From Rhizobium sp. ZPR4 (lineage in GTDB: Bacteria > Pseudomonadota > Alphaproteobacteria > Rhizobiales > Rhizobiaceae): a DNA stretch of 64,000 bases. The notes below the pieces were generated by a model that saw nothing but the letters and a program-made list of their open reading frames with translations, made no database searches and was not told the DNA's origin. Location: assembly GCF_040215725.1 (NCBI RefSeq), contig NZ_CP157967.1:3956001-4020000 (forward strand), in the 5' to 3' direction. Positions 19,883-28,461 of this stretch are shown here, piece by piece (within the stretch, counting starts at the first letter, position 1; every line of letters starts with the position of its first letter). Both the position numbers and the translations under genes were made by a program.

Positions 19883-20472
19883 TGCGCATCCTACTGGTGC
19901 TGGCCCATCCCCTGGAAGACAGCTTTGCCGCAGCCGTGGCGAAGCTGGTGCGGGAAACCCTCGTCGCCGGCGGCCATGAGGTCGATCTGCTCGATCTCTA
20001 TCGCGAAGGCTTCGACCCGCGCCTGACCGAATCCGAGCGACGCGGCTATTTCGACCAGCCTTATGATACGTCGGGTGTCGACGACATCGTCGCGCTGCTA
20101 CGGGCGGCCGAGGGCTTGATATTGGTCTTCCCGCAATGGTGGTTCAATTTCCCGGCCATTCTCAAGGGCTTCTTCGACCGAGCCTTTGCGCCCGGCGTCG
20201 CCTTTACCCATGATCCGGCCGGCGGGCGCATCGTGCCAAAACTCACCAATATCCGTCTGTTCTGGGCGTTGACAACAACCGGCTCGCCCTGGTGGGTCGT
20301 ACATCTTTATATGGGCAATCCGGTGCGGCGCCTGCTGAAGCGCGGCATCGCCGCCTTCTGCGCCAAGCGGCTGAATTTCCGCATGCTGGCGCTGCACGAT
20401 ATGGATCGCGTCACTGATGCCGGGCGCAAGGCGCATCTCGAACGCGTCAAACGAGCGTTGGCGACGATCTGA
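19882..20472 (+). CDS. NAD(P)H:quinone oxidoreductase, flavodoxin_2 family
   Basis: A 196-residue cytosolic FMN/FAD enzyme of the KefF/MdaB/NQO type. The phosphate-binding start [19 protein letters not shown] and the FPQWWFNFPAILKGFFDRAF signature are clear. It is translated directly after xseA from an overlapping TGATG. The quinone or azo substrate cannot be read from the sequence. Confidence 0.92.
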   Translation: MRILLVLAHPLEDSFAAAVAKLVRETLVAGGHEVDLLDLYREGFDPRLTESERRGYFDQPYDTSGVDDIVALLRAAEGLILVFPQWWFNFPAILKGFFDRAFAPGVAFTHDPAGGRIVPKLTNIRLFWALTTTGSPWWVVHLYMGNPVRRLLKRGIAAFCAKRLNFRMLALHDMDRVTDAGRKAHLERVKRALATI

Positions 20473-20488
20473 TCCCGTGGTTTTTGCC

Positions 20489-20522
20489 AAAAAAAGATGC
20501 CGCGGCAGGGGTTACCGCGGCA
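20489..20522 (-). terminator. Terminator of the M29 aminopeptidase gene
   Basis: Stem TGCCGCGG (20498-20505) with CCGCGGCA (20515-20522) and a 9-base loop. The run of seven A at 20489-20495 reads as T on the minus strand, giving a classical intrinsic terminator for the gene ending at 20550. Confidence 0.85.
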
Positions 20523-20549
20523 CGATTGCGTTCAAATGCCTGGGCCTTG

Positions 20550-21803
20550 TTAGGCCCACTCGCCCTTGCGCATGACGGGCACACGCGAACCATCGGCATT
20601 GATGCCGTCGATATCGACCTTGTCGGAGCCGATCATCCAGTCGATGTGGATCAGGCTGGAATTGCCGCCCTGCGCCTTGATCTGCTCCTGGCTGAGCGTG
20701 GCGCCATCGAGGAAGCATTTCGAATAGCACTGGCCGAGCGCAATATGGCAGGAGGCGTTTTCGTCGAACAGCGTGTTGTAGAACAGGATGCCGCTCGCCG
20801 AAATCGGCGAGGAATGCGGCACCAGCGCCACTTCGCCGAGCCGGCGGGCGCCTTCGTCGGTGTCGAGCACCTTGTTCAGCACTTCCTCGCCGCGCGTCGC
20901 CTTGGCCTCGATGATCCGGCCGCCTTCGAAGCGCACCTGGATATCGTCGATCAGCGTTCCCTGATGCGACAGCGGCTTGGTGGAGGAGACATGGCCTTCG
21001 ACGCGCAGCGCATGCGGCGTGGTGAAGACCTCTTCCGTCGGGATGTTCGGGTTGCAAGTGATGCCGTTCTTGGCGGTGGAGGCGCCGCCATGCCATTCAT
21101 GGCCGTCTGCAAGACCGACTGTCAAATCGGTGCCCGGTCCCTGGAAATGCAGGGCTGAGAAGCGCTTGCCGTTCATCCAGGCCGAACGCTTGTGCAGATT
21201 GGCATTGTGCTCCGCCCAGGCCGCGATCGGATCTTCGACATCGACGCGCGAGGCGGAAAAGATTGCCTTGGCAAGCTTGGCAACCGCGATCGCTTCCGGA
21301 TCGTTCGGGAAGACCAGCTTTGCCCAGGAGGGGTTCGGATAGGAGACGATGTTCCAGTTGGTGTCGAAATTCGAGATCTTTTCGAGCGCCGGCTTGTAGG
21401 CAGCCGAATTTGCGCGGTTGGCACGCGCAACCTTGTTCGGGTCCTGATTGGACAGCAGCATCGGGTTGTCGCCGGCAATGGCGAGGCGTGCCGTGTTGTT
21501 GGAGAAGGCCTTGGCCATGCCTTCATAAAGCCATGTCGCGGCGCGGTCGAAGCTCGCATCCTGGCCGTATTCATAGCGGGCAAGCGTCGTTTCTTCGTCC
21601 GAATAGAAGGTGGAGACGAGACCGGCACCGGCCTTGTAGGCTTCGCGCGTGATCAGCCGCACCAGCGGCATCGCCGCAACTGGCGCCGTCATCAGCAGAT
21701 CCTGGCCGGCCTGCAGCTGCAACCCGACCTTTACGGCCACTTCCGCAAGCTTTTCCAGCTTGGCCTGATCGACGGGATGATGGTTGGGGGAGGCTGATGT
21801 CAT
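20550..21803 (-). CDS. M29-family aminopeptidase
   Basis: A 417-residue metallo-aminopeptidase (AmpS/AP-T family). Metal-ligand regions are visible in order: EEVFTTPHALRVEGHVSSTKP, SCHIALGQCYSKCF and SLIHIDWMIGSDKVDIDG. Length fits the family (about 410). Cytosolic, releasing N-terminal residues from peptides. It ends at the terminator at 20489 and starts 93 bases after the ybaK stop. Confidence 0.93.
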   Translation of the reverse strand: MTSASPNHHPVDQAKLEKLAEVAVKVGLQLQAGQDLLMTAPVAAMPLVRLITREAYKAGAGLVSTFYSDEETTLARYEYGQDASFDRAATWLYEGMAKAFSNNTARLAIAGDNPMLLSNQDPNKVARANRANSAAYKPALEKISNFDTNWNIVSYPNPSWAKLVFPNDPEAIAVAKLAKAIFSASRVDVEDPIAAWAEHNANLHKRSAWMNGKRFSALHFQGPGTDLTVGLADGHEWHGGASTAKNGITCNPNIPTEEVFTTPHALRVEGHVSSTKPLSHQGTLIDDIQVRFEGGRIIEAKATRGEEVLNKVLDTDEGARRLGEVALVPHSSPISASGILFYNTLFDENASCHIALGQCYSKCFLDGATLSQEQIKAQGGNSSLIHIDWMIGSDKVDIDGINADGSRVPVMRKGEWA

Positions 21804-21896
21804 GGCAAAACCTGCTTGGCTGATATCGAAGATGGTCTGAAGACTTAGACCGGTTTGCGGCGAAATTGAAGGCGCTTTGTCCGATCTTGCAGATGG

Positions 21897-22370
21897 TCAG
21901 GCAATCAGCGGCGCAGCCTTGGCCCTGAGCGCGGTCAAGGCGTCCTGCGGGCTCAGCCGCACTTGCAGACCGCGCTGGCCGCCGTTGATATAGACATAGG
22001 CCTCGGTCATCGCCTGCGCCTCGATCGCTGTCGGTACGACCTTCTTCTGGCCGAAAGGGCTGATGCCGCCGACATGGTATCCCGTCAGCCGTTCGGCATC
22101 GACTGGCTTCATCATAGCGGCAGACTTGCCGCCGAAGGCTGCGGCGAGCTTCTTCATGCTGACGTCGTGATCTGACGGGACGACAGCGCAGACCGGCTTG
22201 CCGTCCACCTCAGCCATCAGCGTCTTCAGCACCCGATGCGGCTCCTCGCCAAGCGCCTCCGCCGCCTGCAGCCCGACACGCTCCGCATTCGGATCGTAAT
22301 CATAGGCATGCACGGTGAAGGCGACCTTCGCCCGGGTCAGCACTTGTGTCGCGCGGGTGGTTTTTGACAT
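21897..22370 (-). CDS. ybaK: Cys-tRNA(Pro)/Cys-tRNA(Cys) deacylase
   Basis: A 157-residue editing enzyme of the YbaK/ProX family that hydrolyses mischarged Cys-tRNA(Pro). The family lysine is in VLKTLMAEVDGKPVCAVVP, and GYHVGGISPFGQKK is the conserved glycine-rich loop. It begins 10 bases after the ArsC-like gene, so the two form an operon. Confidence 0.92.
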   Translation of the reverse strand: MSKTTRATQVLTRAKVAFTVHAYDYDPNAERVGLQAAEALGEEPHRVLKTLMAEVDGKPVCAVVPSDHDVSMKKLAAAFGGKSAAMMKPVDAERLTGYHVGGISPFGQKKVVPTAIEAQAMTEAYVYINGGQRGLQVRLSPQDALTALRAKAAPLIA

Positions 22371-22380
22371 GGATTTATCT

Positions 22381-22737
22381 CTAGGCGGTCTTGCCGAATG
22401 CAGCCGCGTAGATATCGGGCTTGAAGCCGATCAGCAGCTTTCCGTCAGCCTCCAGCACCGGGCGTTTGATCATCGAGGGCTGCGCTATCATCAGCGCGAT
22501 GGCCTTGTCCTTCGAAAGGTCGGCCTTATCCGCGTCCGGCAATGCCTTGAAGGTGGTGCCGGCGCGGTTGAGCACGACTTCCCAGCCGGCTTCCTTCGTC
22601 CAGCGCTCCAGGTGATCCCGGTCGATGCCAGCGGCCTTGTAGTCGTGGAAATCATAGGCGATGCCGTGGCCCTCGAGCCAGGTGCGCGCCTTCTTCATCG
22701 TGTCGCAGTTCTTGATGCCGTAAATGGTGATCGTCAT
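22381..22737 (-). CDS. ArsC/Spx-like reductase (YffB type)
   Basis: A 118-residue thioredoxin-fold protein. ATG at 22737 (MTITIYGIKNC) is chosen over an upstream in-frame ATG at 22770 because the fold starts here. Cys11 in GIKNCDTMKKA is the only N-terminal cysteine, as in YffB, and PSMIKRPVLE carries the cis-proline arginine region. Family role is probably glutathione-dependent thiol reduction. First gene of the pair with ybaK, divergent from marR. Confidence 0.9.
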   Translation of the reverse strand: MTITIYGIKNCDTMKKARTWLEGHGIAYDFHDYKAAGIDRDHLERWTKEAGWEVVLNRAGTTFKALPDADKADLSKDKAIALMIAQPSMIKRPVLEADGKLLIGFKPDIYAAAFGKTA

Positions 22738-22852
22738 GTCGAATCCGTCTCTTGCTGTCCGATAGCGCATACCATGCGAATAAAGGCGGATGAAAGCCGA
22801 TCATGGGGCGAAGCGGTTCGCTCATCCATTGCAGTTGCCATCTATCATCCTG

Positions 22853-22875
22853 TAAATATGCAGCGTGCATATTTA
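22853..22875. promoter_or_regulatory. Operator upstream of the MarR gene
   Basis: A perfect inverted repeat with 10-base arms TAAATATGCA and TGCATATTTA around a GCG spacer, 15 bases before the MarR ATG. The size and symmetry fit a MarR dimer site, so autoregulation is likely. A second site with the same core (TATGCA-N3-TGCATA) lies at 23442. Confidence 0.75.
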
Positions 22876-22890
22876 TGGTGCGGGTGAAGC

Positions 22891-23412
22891 ATGGCGGCGG
22901 ACAAGGAAATATTGCGGCTGGAGAATCTTTTCGGCGCCATGAGCCTTGCTCTGGTGGATAAGATGGAAAAGGCCTTTGCTGATGAAACGGGCCTTGGCCC
23001 GAGCGCAATCGCCGCCATCGTTCAAATCGGCACCGAGCCAGGGCTGACGATCGAGACCTTGCGCCGAATGATCGCGCTCTCCCATTCCGCGACTGTGCGC
23101 CTTGTCGACCAGTTGGTCGCGTCCGATCTCGTGCTCCGGGCCGGCGGTGTCGAGGGAGACAAGCGCGCCCGCTCGCTGCAGCTGACGGAAAGAGGGCGCG
23201 CGCTTTTCGAGCGCAGCCTTGCCGCACGCCGGGCGGTCATTCATCGGGCGTTCGCGGTGCTCGGACCGAAAGAGACGGAGCAGTTCGGCCATCTCATCGA
23301 GAAGCTGCTGCCAGCCTTGGTCGATCTCGGCGACGATCAGGACGTCGTCTGCCGCGTTTGCGATCAGGGCGTGTGCGACCAGGACCGCTGCCCTATTGCC
23401 TTCATGGCATAG
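22891..23412 (+). CDS. MarR-family regulator with a C-terminal cysteine cluster
   Basis: A 173-residue winged-helix repressor. The recognition region is in RRMIALSHSATVRLVDQLVASDL and the wing in GGVEGDKRARSLQLTERG. The last 25 residues carry four cysteines (VVCRVCDQGVCDQDRCP), an arrangement suited to metal or redox sensing; this is inference. Palindromes of the same design flank the gene on both sides, so it probably represses itself and a downstream promoter. Confidence 0.92.
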   Translation: MAADKEILRLENLFGAMSLALVDKMEKAFADETGLGPSAIAAIVQIGTEPGLTIETLRRMIALSHSATVRLVDQLVASDLVLRAGGVEGDKRARSLQLTERGRALFERSLAARRAVIHRAFAVLGPKETEQFGHLIEKLLPALVDLGDDQDVVCRVCDQGVCDQDRCPIAFMA

Positions 23413-23441
23413 CCTCGAGATAGGCGGCTTGACATTTTCAT

Positions 23442-23472
23442 AAAATATATGCATACTGCATACATATATTTT
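23442..23472. promoter_or_regulatory. Second MarR-type operator downstream of the MarR gene
   Basis: An AT-rich site with TATGCA and TGCATA separated by TAC, extended by AAAATA on one side and ATATATTTT on the other; TGCATAC also occurs twice in tandem. The core and spacing match the palindrome at 22853. It lies 29 bases past the MarR stop and before a possible small gene. Confidence 0.65.
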
Positions 23473-23545
23473 GGACGAAGTCGATGGTTACGACCTCGAT
23501 GCTTTGAGCATTGCCTGCATCAACTCGATCGGAGGCATGATCGCC

Positions 23546-23698
23546 ATGAGAAATCATCCAATTCTTGCCCGGCTAAGAAGCCAGATGCATGCTGCGCTTG
23601 CCGGAGCGCAGTATCACCTCAGTCGCTTTGGCGTGCTTCTCCGCGAGGCGGCGACGATCGCCTTTACCCTGCGCTGTAGGGTGATCGATCGCCGCTAG
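23546..23698 (+). CDS. Possible small basic protein after the MarR operator
   Basis: A 50-residue frame starting MRNHPILARLRSQMHAALAG, with GGAGG 10 bases upstream of the ATG. Rich in Ala, Leu and Arg, with an amphipathic-helix look; no family recognised. The frame stays open upstream to a TTG at 23471. Its TAG stop is the first three bases of a palindromic repeat. It could be a real MarR-controlled small protein or the remnant of a longer gene. Confidence 0.35.
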   Translation: MRNHPILARLRSQMHAALAGAQYHLSRFGVLLREAATIAFTLRCRVIDRR

Positions 23699-23800
23699 AG
23701 CGGTTTAGCGTTTCACGGAATCGCCAAACCGCTCTATCTGTTTGTTTCTGCGCAATTCCGGACGGAAAACCGCTGCGCACTTTTCCTGGAATTGCTTTAA
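23696..23800. repeat. Intergenic palindromic repeat, two hairpins
   Basis: First hairpin: AGAGCGGTTTAGCG against its near complement ending AAACCGCTCT. Second: CAATTCCGGACGGAAAACCG against CCTGGAATTG. The element begins TAG, which is the stop codon of the small frame before it, and ends 7 bases before the aspartoacylase-like stop. A degenerate half copy lies at 17758. Confidence 0.75.
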
Positions 23801-23806
23801 AGGAAG

Positions 23807-24868
23807 TCAGTCTTCCAGCGTTCCTGGCTTGCGGGCGACGGAGCTTGGCTTATCGGAGCCGATCTTCATCAGATCGCCGCGTCGGCGCACCAGCCGGTCT
23901 GAAACACGGGTCACGATGAGGCCGGCTTGCGGCGCGCGAACCTCAATGGTCCCATTTGGCATACCGGGCGCTGTTATGATCGTTGCCAGCAGATCGCCTT
24001 CCACGACGCGTTCGCCAATGTTGCGATGGAAGAGCACCGTGCCTGCCTGTGGCGCACGGATCATCTCGATATTGTCGAGCGGCACGGCCGGCCCTTCAAA
24101 GGTACCGAGCGCGACGCTGTCGTCCCGCACCGCGCCGCGCGCGGCCAGGAAACGCCATAACCCCTCGGCATCCTGCTTCGCTATGTCGGGATAGACATCG
24201 CGGGTGCCGCGCAATTCCACCGTCACCGAAAGCTTGCCCGGCAGATGCGCTTTCTTTTCGCCCGGCACCTCATATTTCCAGGCGAAACTGACGGCCTCCT
24301 CGAAGGCCGAGCTTTCGCCATCGGACAGCAGCACGGCATCCATTTTCAACGCGGCCGCAAGATCGGCGGCCTCGGGCCAGAACGCCTCGTCGATATAGGC
24401 ATATTGCAGGGATTCGTCGTCGCAATGCAGATCGATCACCAGATCGGCGCCGAGCGCCATATGGATCAGCTGGCGCTTCAGCCGGTCGACGGCGGGGTAG
24501 CGCTCCAGACCTTCGATGAGGAGATCGCGATCGCGCAACGAGATCAGCGGGAAATCACGATTGAAGTTGGTGCGCGTGCCGAGATCGAAGCGGCCTTGCA
24601 TCTCGCCGAAGTGCGATTGCCCAGCGCCGATCGGATTGGCATGCGGCACGACGATGATATCGCTGAGGATGGTGCCGTCCGCTTCAGCCTGCCGCAGGTG
24701 TTCGCAGAGGAAATGAACGAGTGCGGTGCCCGGCAGCTCGCCGGCATGCAATGCCGCCTGGATATAAATCTTTGGCGCATCGGGCTTGGTGCCGGCAAAA
24801 TGAAGAACCGGCAGCCGCCAGGCGATCCCCGGAGTGTCGCCTTCGATGACGATTTCGGTGACGTTCAT
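23807..24868 (-). CDS. Succinylglutamate desuccinylase/aspartoacylase family deacylase
   Basis: A 353-residue zinc-dependent carboxypeptidase-fold (M14-like) amidohydrolase. The start at 24868 (MNVTEIVIEG) has AGGAGG 7 bases upstream. Zinc ligands are visible in AALHAGELPGTALVH (HxxE) and DLVIDLHCDDESL (His). Family substrates include N-succinylglutamate, N-acetylaspartate and N-acetyl-diaminobutyrate; the one used here is not evident. The C-terminal part (IRAPQAGTVLFHRNIGERV) is the usual beta-barrel-like extension. Confidence 0.88.
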   Translation of the reverse strand: MNVTEIVIEGDTPGIAWRLPVLHFAGTKPDAPKIYIQAALHAGELPGTALVHFLCEHLRQAEADGTILSDIIVVPHANPIGAGQSHFGEMQGRFDLGTRTNFNRDFPLISLRDRDLLIEGLERYPAVDRLKRQLIHMALGADLVIDLHCDDESLQYAYIDEAFWPEAADLAAALKMDAVLLSDGESSAFEEAVSFAWKYEVPGEKKAHLPGKLSVTVELRGTRDVYPDIAKQDAEGLWRFLAARGAVRDDSVALGTFEGPAVPLDNIEMIRAPQAGTVLFHRNIGERVVEGDLLATIITAPGMPNGTIEVRAPQAGLIVTRVSDRLVRRRGDLMKIGSDKPSSVARKPGTLED

Positions 24869-24985
24869 GGGCGGGCCTCCTGCTGATGACAATCGGAGAC
24901 CCATATCAAGCCTTTACCGCAACCCGCAACCGTTTGTCGCCATCTACCGATACCAGGATCGAGGACAAACGCCCCAAAGTGGCTT

Positions 24986-26203
24986 CTAGCGGCTACGGTT
25001 CCTGCGCAGGCCGAAGCTCAGGATCAGGCTGAGCAAAACCGCACCGACGCCGAAGGAGAAGGGTGCGGCATAGCCGAGATGATCGGCGAACAGGCCGGCG
25101 ATCGGACCGGTCGAGCCGAGCGACACGTCGAGAAAGATCGAGTAGAGCCCGAGCGCGACACCGCGGTTCTGCGGCGGGATGCGCTCCATGGCCTCGTTGC
25201 CGAGTGCCGGGAAGACGGGCGCAAAGCCGGCACCGGCAAGAGCCGCGCCGATGATGGCGATGGTCGGGGAGGGCGCAAAGGCAAGGGCCGCCAGGCCGAT
25301 GATTTCGACGACGAGGGAAATGCGCACCAGCGGCAGGCCGCCGAAGCGCGCGACTGCCTGGGCAAGACCCAGGCGTACGCCCATGAAGGCAAGGCCGAAA
25401 GCACTAAGGGCGAAAGAGGCACCATCCCAGCCGCGGCTGTGGAAGAAGAGCGCCACGAAGGCCATGACGACGCCGAAGCCGCTGGAGGCAAGGGCAAGCG
25501 CGATGCCGAAGGGCGCGACGCGGCTCAGCACCTGGCCGGTGCCGATGCCCTTTTCTTTCACGCCAGGCACGGGCGGGCGCGTTTGCGCCAGCATGAAGCC
25601 GGCAACCGCAAGAATGATGGTGACGACGCCGATGGCGAAGAAACCGTATTGCCCCTGCAGCCAGGCGCCGAACGGTGCTGCGAGCGCGATGCCGCCGTAA
25701 GTGGCAATGCCGTTCCAGGAGATGATGCGGACGGTCTCGCGCGAGCCCATCAGGCCTATCGCCCAGGTGATCGCCGCTGTGCTCACCCAGCTCTCGCCGA
25801 TGCCGAGCGCCAGCCGGCCTGCAAGCAGGAGAGGAAGGCTCGCTGCCGGGACCTGGATCGTAAATGTGGAGGCGATCGTCAGAGCGCCTGACAGACCATA
25901 AGCAAGGAAGCCGAGGAGAACCGACCGGCGTGGTCCATATTGATCGCAGAGCCTGCCGACATGGGCGCGGCTGACGATGGTCGCCACATATTGCGTGCTG
26001 ACGGCGATACCAGCCCAGACGACGCCGAAGCCGAGGCTGCTGTCGACATAAGTCGGCAGAACTGCAAGCGGCAGGCCGATGGCGAGGTAGCCGAAGAATG
26101 TCAGCGCAACGATCGAGATGAGGGACAGGGTCGAAGTGGACCGGATGGTCTCAGAGGCAGTGTTCACGGGATATCGCCTGCGGGCACCGGCAGCGGTGTC
26201 CAT
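24986..26203 (-). CDS. Major facilitator superfamily transporter, YhhS-like
   Basis: A 405-residue inner-membrane transporter with twelve predicted helices. The ATG at 26203 (MDTAAGARRRYPVN) is chosen because the upstream frame is not protein-like. After helix 2 the MFS loop motif appears as RAHVGRLCDQYGPRRSV. The layout fits the YhhS/YfcJ group of sugar or drug effluxers. Substrate unknown. It precedes the aspartoacylase-like gene on the same strand with a 117-base gap. Confidence 0.9.
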   Translation of the reverse strand: MDTAAGARRRYPVNTASETIRSTSTLSLISIVALTFFGYLAIGLPLAVLPTYVDSSLGFGVVWAGIAVSTQYVATIVSRAHVGRLCDQYGPRRSVLLGFLAYGLSGALTIASTFTIQVPAASLPLLLAGRLALGIGESWVSTAAITWAIGLMGSRETVRIISWNGIATYGGIALAAPFGAWLQGQYGFFAIGVVTIILAVAGFMLAQTRPPVPGVKEKGIGTGQVLSRVAPFGIALALASSGFGVVMAFVALFFHSRGWDGASFALSAFGLAFMGVRLGLAQAVARFGGLPLVRISLVVEIIGLAALAFAPSPTIAIIGAALAGAGFAPVFPALGNEAMERIPPQNRGVALGLYSIFLDVSLGSTGPIAGLFADHLGYAAPFSFGVGAVLLSLILSFGLRRNRSR

Positions 26204-26426
26204 GCTATTTGCCACGAAGGACGGAATTCGTTCGGATAACTGAGGTGACGGCGGCCAGACGACCGTGCGTCGCCACGAATAACGGGTATCAGGCAAAGGC
26301 GGCCATGGTCAACGAATTGCTGCCTTGCAGCAAAAGCCATTGACGGGATGAATTGATTGTGCGTCGGCAGCCGAAACTGCCCGTCGCAGTGGGCGGAGCC
26401 TGCAAGGAGGCCCCGCTCACCGGGCG

Positions 26427-27401
26427 CTACATGGTCAATATGACACTGGCGGTTGTTCGTCCGGCCTCAAGGTCGGCATGGGCCTGAGCTGCATCCTTGA
26501 GCGCATATTCGGCGCCAATCGGGTTGATGAGACCTGCCTGCAGTGCAGCCATCAACGCCGTAGCGCCTTGGCGGTAGAGGTCCGGATCGCTGGCATAGGT
26601 CAATACGCTCGGGCGCGACAGGCCGATCGCCCGGGGTGCCGTCAGCTCCTCGATCTGGATCGGTGGAATGGGGCCGCCTGCCTGGCCGAGACTTGCGACC
26701 ACGCCGAAGGGGCGTACGGCGGCAAATGTCTGCGACAGCATGGTGCCGCCGATCCCATCGACGGCGAGATGCACGCCGCGGCGATCGGCAATGCGGCGTG
26801 TTTCCTCCACCCAATCTTCGGACGTGTGCAGAAGAACCACGTCTGCGCCGGCCTCGTAGGCGTATTCTGCCTTGGCTTCGGAACCGACCGTGGCGATGAC
26901 GTTTGCGCCGATTCGCTTGGCAAGGCGTGTCACGAGCTGGCCGAGACCGCCGGCGCCCGCATGCACCAGCACCCATTCGCCTGCTTTTACCGGATAGACC
27001 TTTTGCAGCACCATTTGGGCCGTCAATCCGCGCAGCATCGTACTACCGGCAACGCGTTCGCTGACGCCATCGGGCAGTTTCACCAGGCGAGCAGCCGATA
27101 ATGTCCGCACCTCGGCATAGCTGCCAAGCGGATGGCCGATATAGGCGACACGGTCGCCGACCTTCAATCCTGCAACTTCGGGGCCGACTGCTTCGATGAC
27201 ACCAGCGCCCTCGAAGCCGAGCACGCTTTGCCCTGGCGGCAGCGGATAAAGTCCGGAACGGACATAGATATCAACGAAATTGACGCCGGAAATGCTCTGG
27301 CGGATGCGGGCCTGGCCGGGGCCTGGCTCAGTGGCAGGGAGTTCGATGGCTTTCATGGCCTCGGGTCCGCCGGGGCCGGTAATGGCGATCGCTAGGGGCA
27401 T
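26427..27401 (-). CDS. Zinc-independent NADPH:quinone oxidoreductase (MDR superfamily)
   Basis: A 324-residue enzyme of the QOR type. It starts at 27401 (MPLAIAITGPGGPEAMKAIE) with AAAGGAGA upstream. The nucleotide-binding motif is VLVHAGAGGLGQLVTRLAKRIGANV. No catalytic zinc cysteines are seen. It is divergent from the LysR gene at 27493, which probably controls it. The ribosome-binding site can pair with CTCCT just upstream (see the hairpin at 27410). Confidence 0.92.
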   Translation of the reverse strand: MPLAIAITGPGGPEAMKAIELPATEPGPGQARIRQSISGVNFVDIYVRSGLYPLPPGQSVLGFEGAGVIEAVGPEVAGLKVGDRVAYIGHPLGSYAEVRTLSAARLVKLPDGVSERVAGSTMLRGLTAQMVLQKVYPVKAGEWVLVHAGAGGLGQLVTRLAKRIGANVIATVGSEAKAEYAYEAGADVVLLHTSEDWVEETRRIADRRGVHLAVDGIGGTMLSQTFAAVRPFGVVASLGQAGGPIPPIQIEELTAPRAIGLSRPSVLTYASDPDLYRQGATALMAALQAGLINPIGAEYALKDAAQAHADLEAGRTTASVILTM

Positions 27402-27409
27402 GCGGAAGT

Positions 27410-27422
27410 CTCCTTTCAGGAG
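27410..27422 (-). promoter_or_regulatory. Small hairpin over the quinone oxidoreductase ribosome-binding site
   Basis: On the minus strand CTCCT-GAA-AGGAG forms a 5-bp stem in which the AGGAG is the Shine-Dalgarno sequence of the gene starting at 27401. It could limit translation, but a 5-bp stem is weak. Confidence 0.3.
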
Positions 27423-27492
27423 ATCTTTGACCATAAACCCCGGCTTGAATAAATTCGGTATGAACTCACCGCATCTGTGCAATAATGCACCG

Positions 27493-28374
27493 ATGATAGA
27501 CTGGCAGGACCTTCACCATTTCGCCGCCCTGGCGCGAACCGGCTCGCTGTCTGCAGCGGCGCGGGAGCTTGGAGTGGATCACGCAACGGTTGGCCGGCGC
27601 ATTGCCGCGCTGGAGCGCTCGCTCGATCTACGCCTCATCGACCGGCGGCCGCGCACCTCGCCTCTGACGGCAGACGGCCGCGCCATTGCCGAACTGGTGG
27701 GGCGCATCGATGAAAATGTCGAGGCGATCAGGCGTTATTCGAAGAGCGCCGTCGCCGGACTTTCCGCGGCGGTCAAGATCAGTGCGCCTCCATCGGTCGC
27801 CGCTCATCTTCTCGCCCCGAAAGCCGCCCTGTTTCGCATCGACCATCCGGACATCACCTTGACCATCGCCGGTGTCTCGCGCCGCGTCGCGATCGATCAC
27901 GGCGAGGCGGATATCGCTGTGAGAACGACGAGGCCGGAGGAGAGCGATCTGCTGGTTCGGCGCATCGGCGTGATGCGCTTCGCTCTTTACGCCGCCCCAT
28001 CCTTTGCGCAGATGCCCGAGGAAGACTGGGTCTTCATCGGCTACGATGCTGGCCTTGAGCATCTGACACGGGAGACGTGGCTGCGCAGCTTGCTGGCCGA
28101 CCGGCCAATCGTATTTCGCGCCGGCGATATCTTCGGGCAGCTCGAAGCGGCGCGCGCTGGTATCGGCGTTCTCGTGCTTCCCACTTTCCTCGGGGACAGC
28201 GAACATGCCCTGGCGCGCCTTCCGGCAACGACCCCGTCACCCACGCGAGACCTTTGGCTGGTAACCTATCCGGATCTGCGCCGTTCGCCTGCTGTCCGCG
28301 CCGTCATGGATTTTGTCTGCGATGTTATCGGCCAAAGCTGCCCTATCCGGGATGGCACAGGCGCGGGAGCGTAG
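27493..28374 (+). CDS. LysR-family transcriptional regulator
   Basis: A 293-residue regulator. Helix-turn-helix: MIDWQDLHHFAALARTGSLS then DHATVGRRIAALERSLDLRL; effector domain from about residue 90. The ATG at 27493 follows an AT-rich gap shared with the divergent quinone oxidoreductase, and the family start MIDW confirms it. It is likely an activator of that oxidoreductase. The SulP gene begins 87 bases later. Confidence 0.93.
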   Translation: MIDWQDLHHFAALARTGSLSAAARELGVDHATVGRRIAALERSLDLRLIDRRPRTSPLTADGRAIAELVGRIDENVEAIRRYSKSAVAGLSAAVKISAPPSVAAHLLAPKAALFRIDHPDITLTIAGVSRRVAIDHGEADIAVRTTRPEESDLLVRRIGVMRFALYAAPSFAQMPEEDWVFIGYDAGLEHLTRETWLRSLLADRPIVFRAGDIFGQLEAARAGIGVLVLPTFLGDSEHALARLPATTPSPTRDLWLVTYPDLRRSPAVRAVMDFVCDVIGQSCPIRDGTGAGA

Positions 28375-28461
28375 GGCAACCCCAGGCCATATTTTCTTGT
28401 TGCAGCTTCGCCGCGAATCTCTATCCATAAGTGGATGCGCCATCCCTATGGTCGGTGATCG

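Noticed and set aside
23449..23679. 76-residue frame starting inside the second MarR operator
   Set aside because: Its ATG is within the palindrome, there is no ribosome-binding site, and the Cys/Arg/Pro-rich sequence looks non-coding. The frame from 23546 is better supported.
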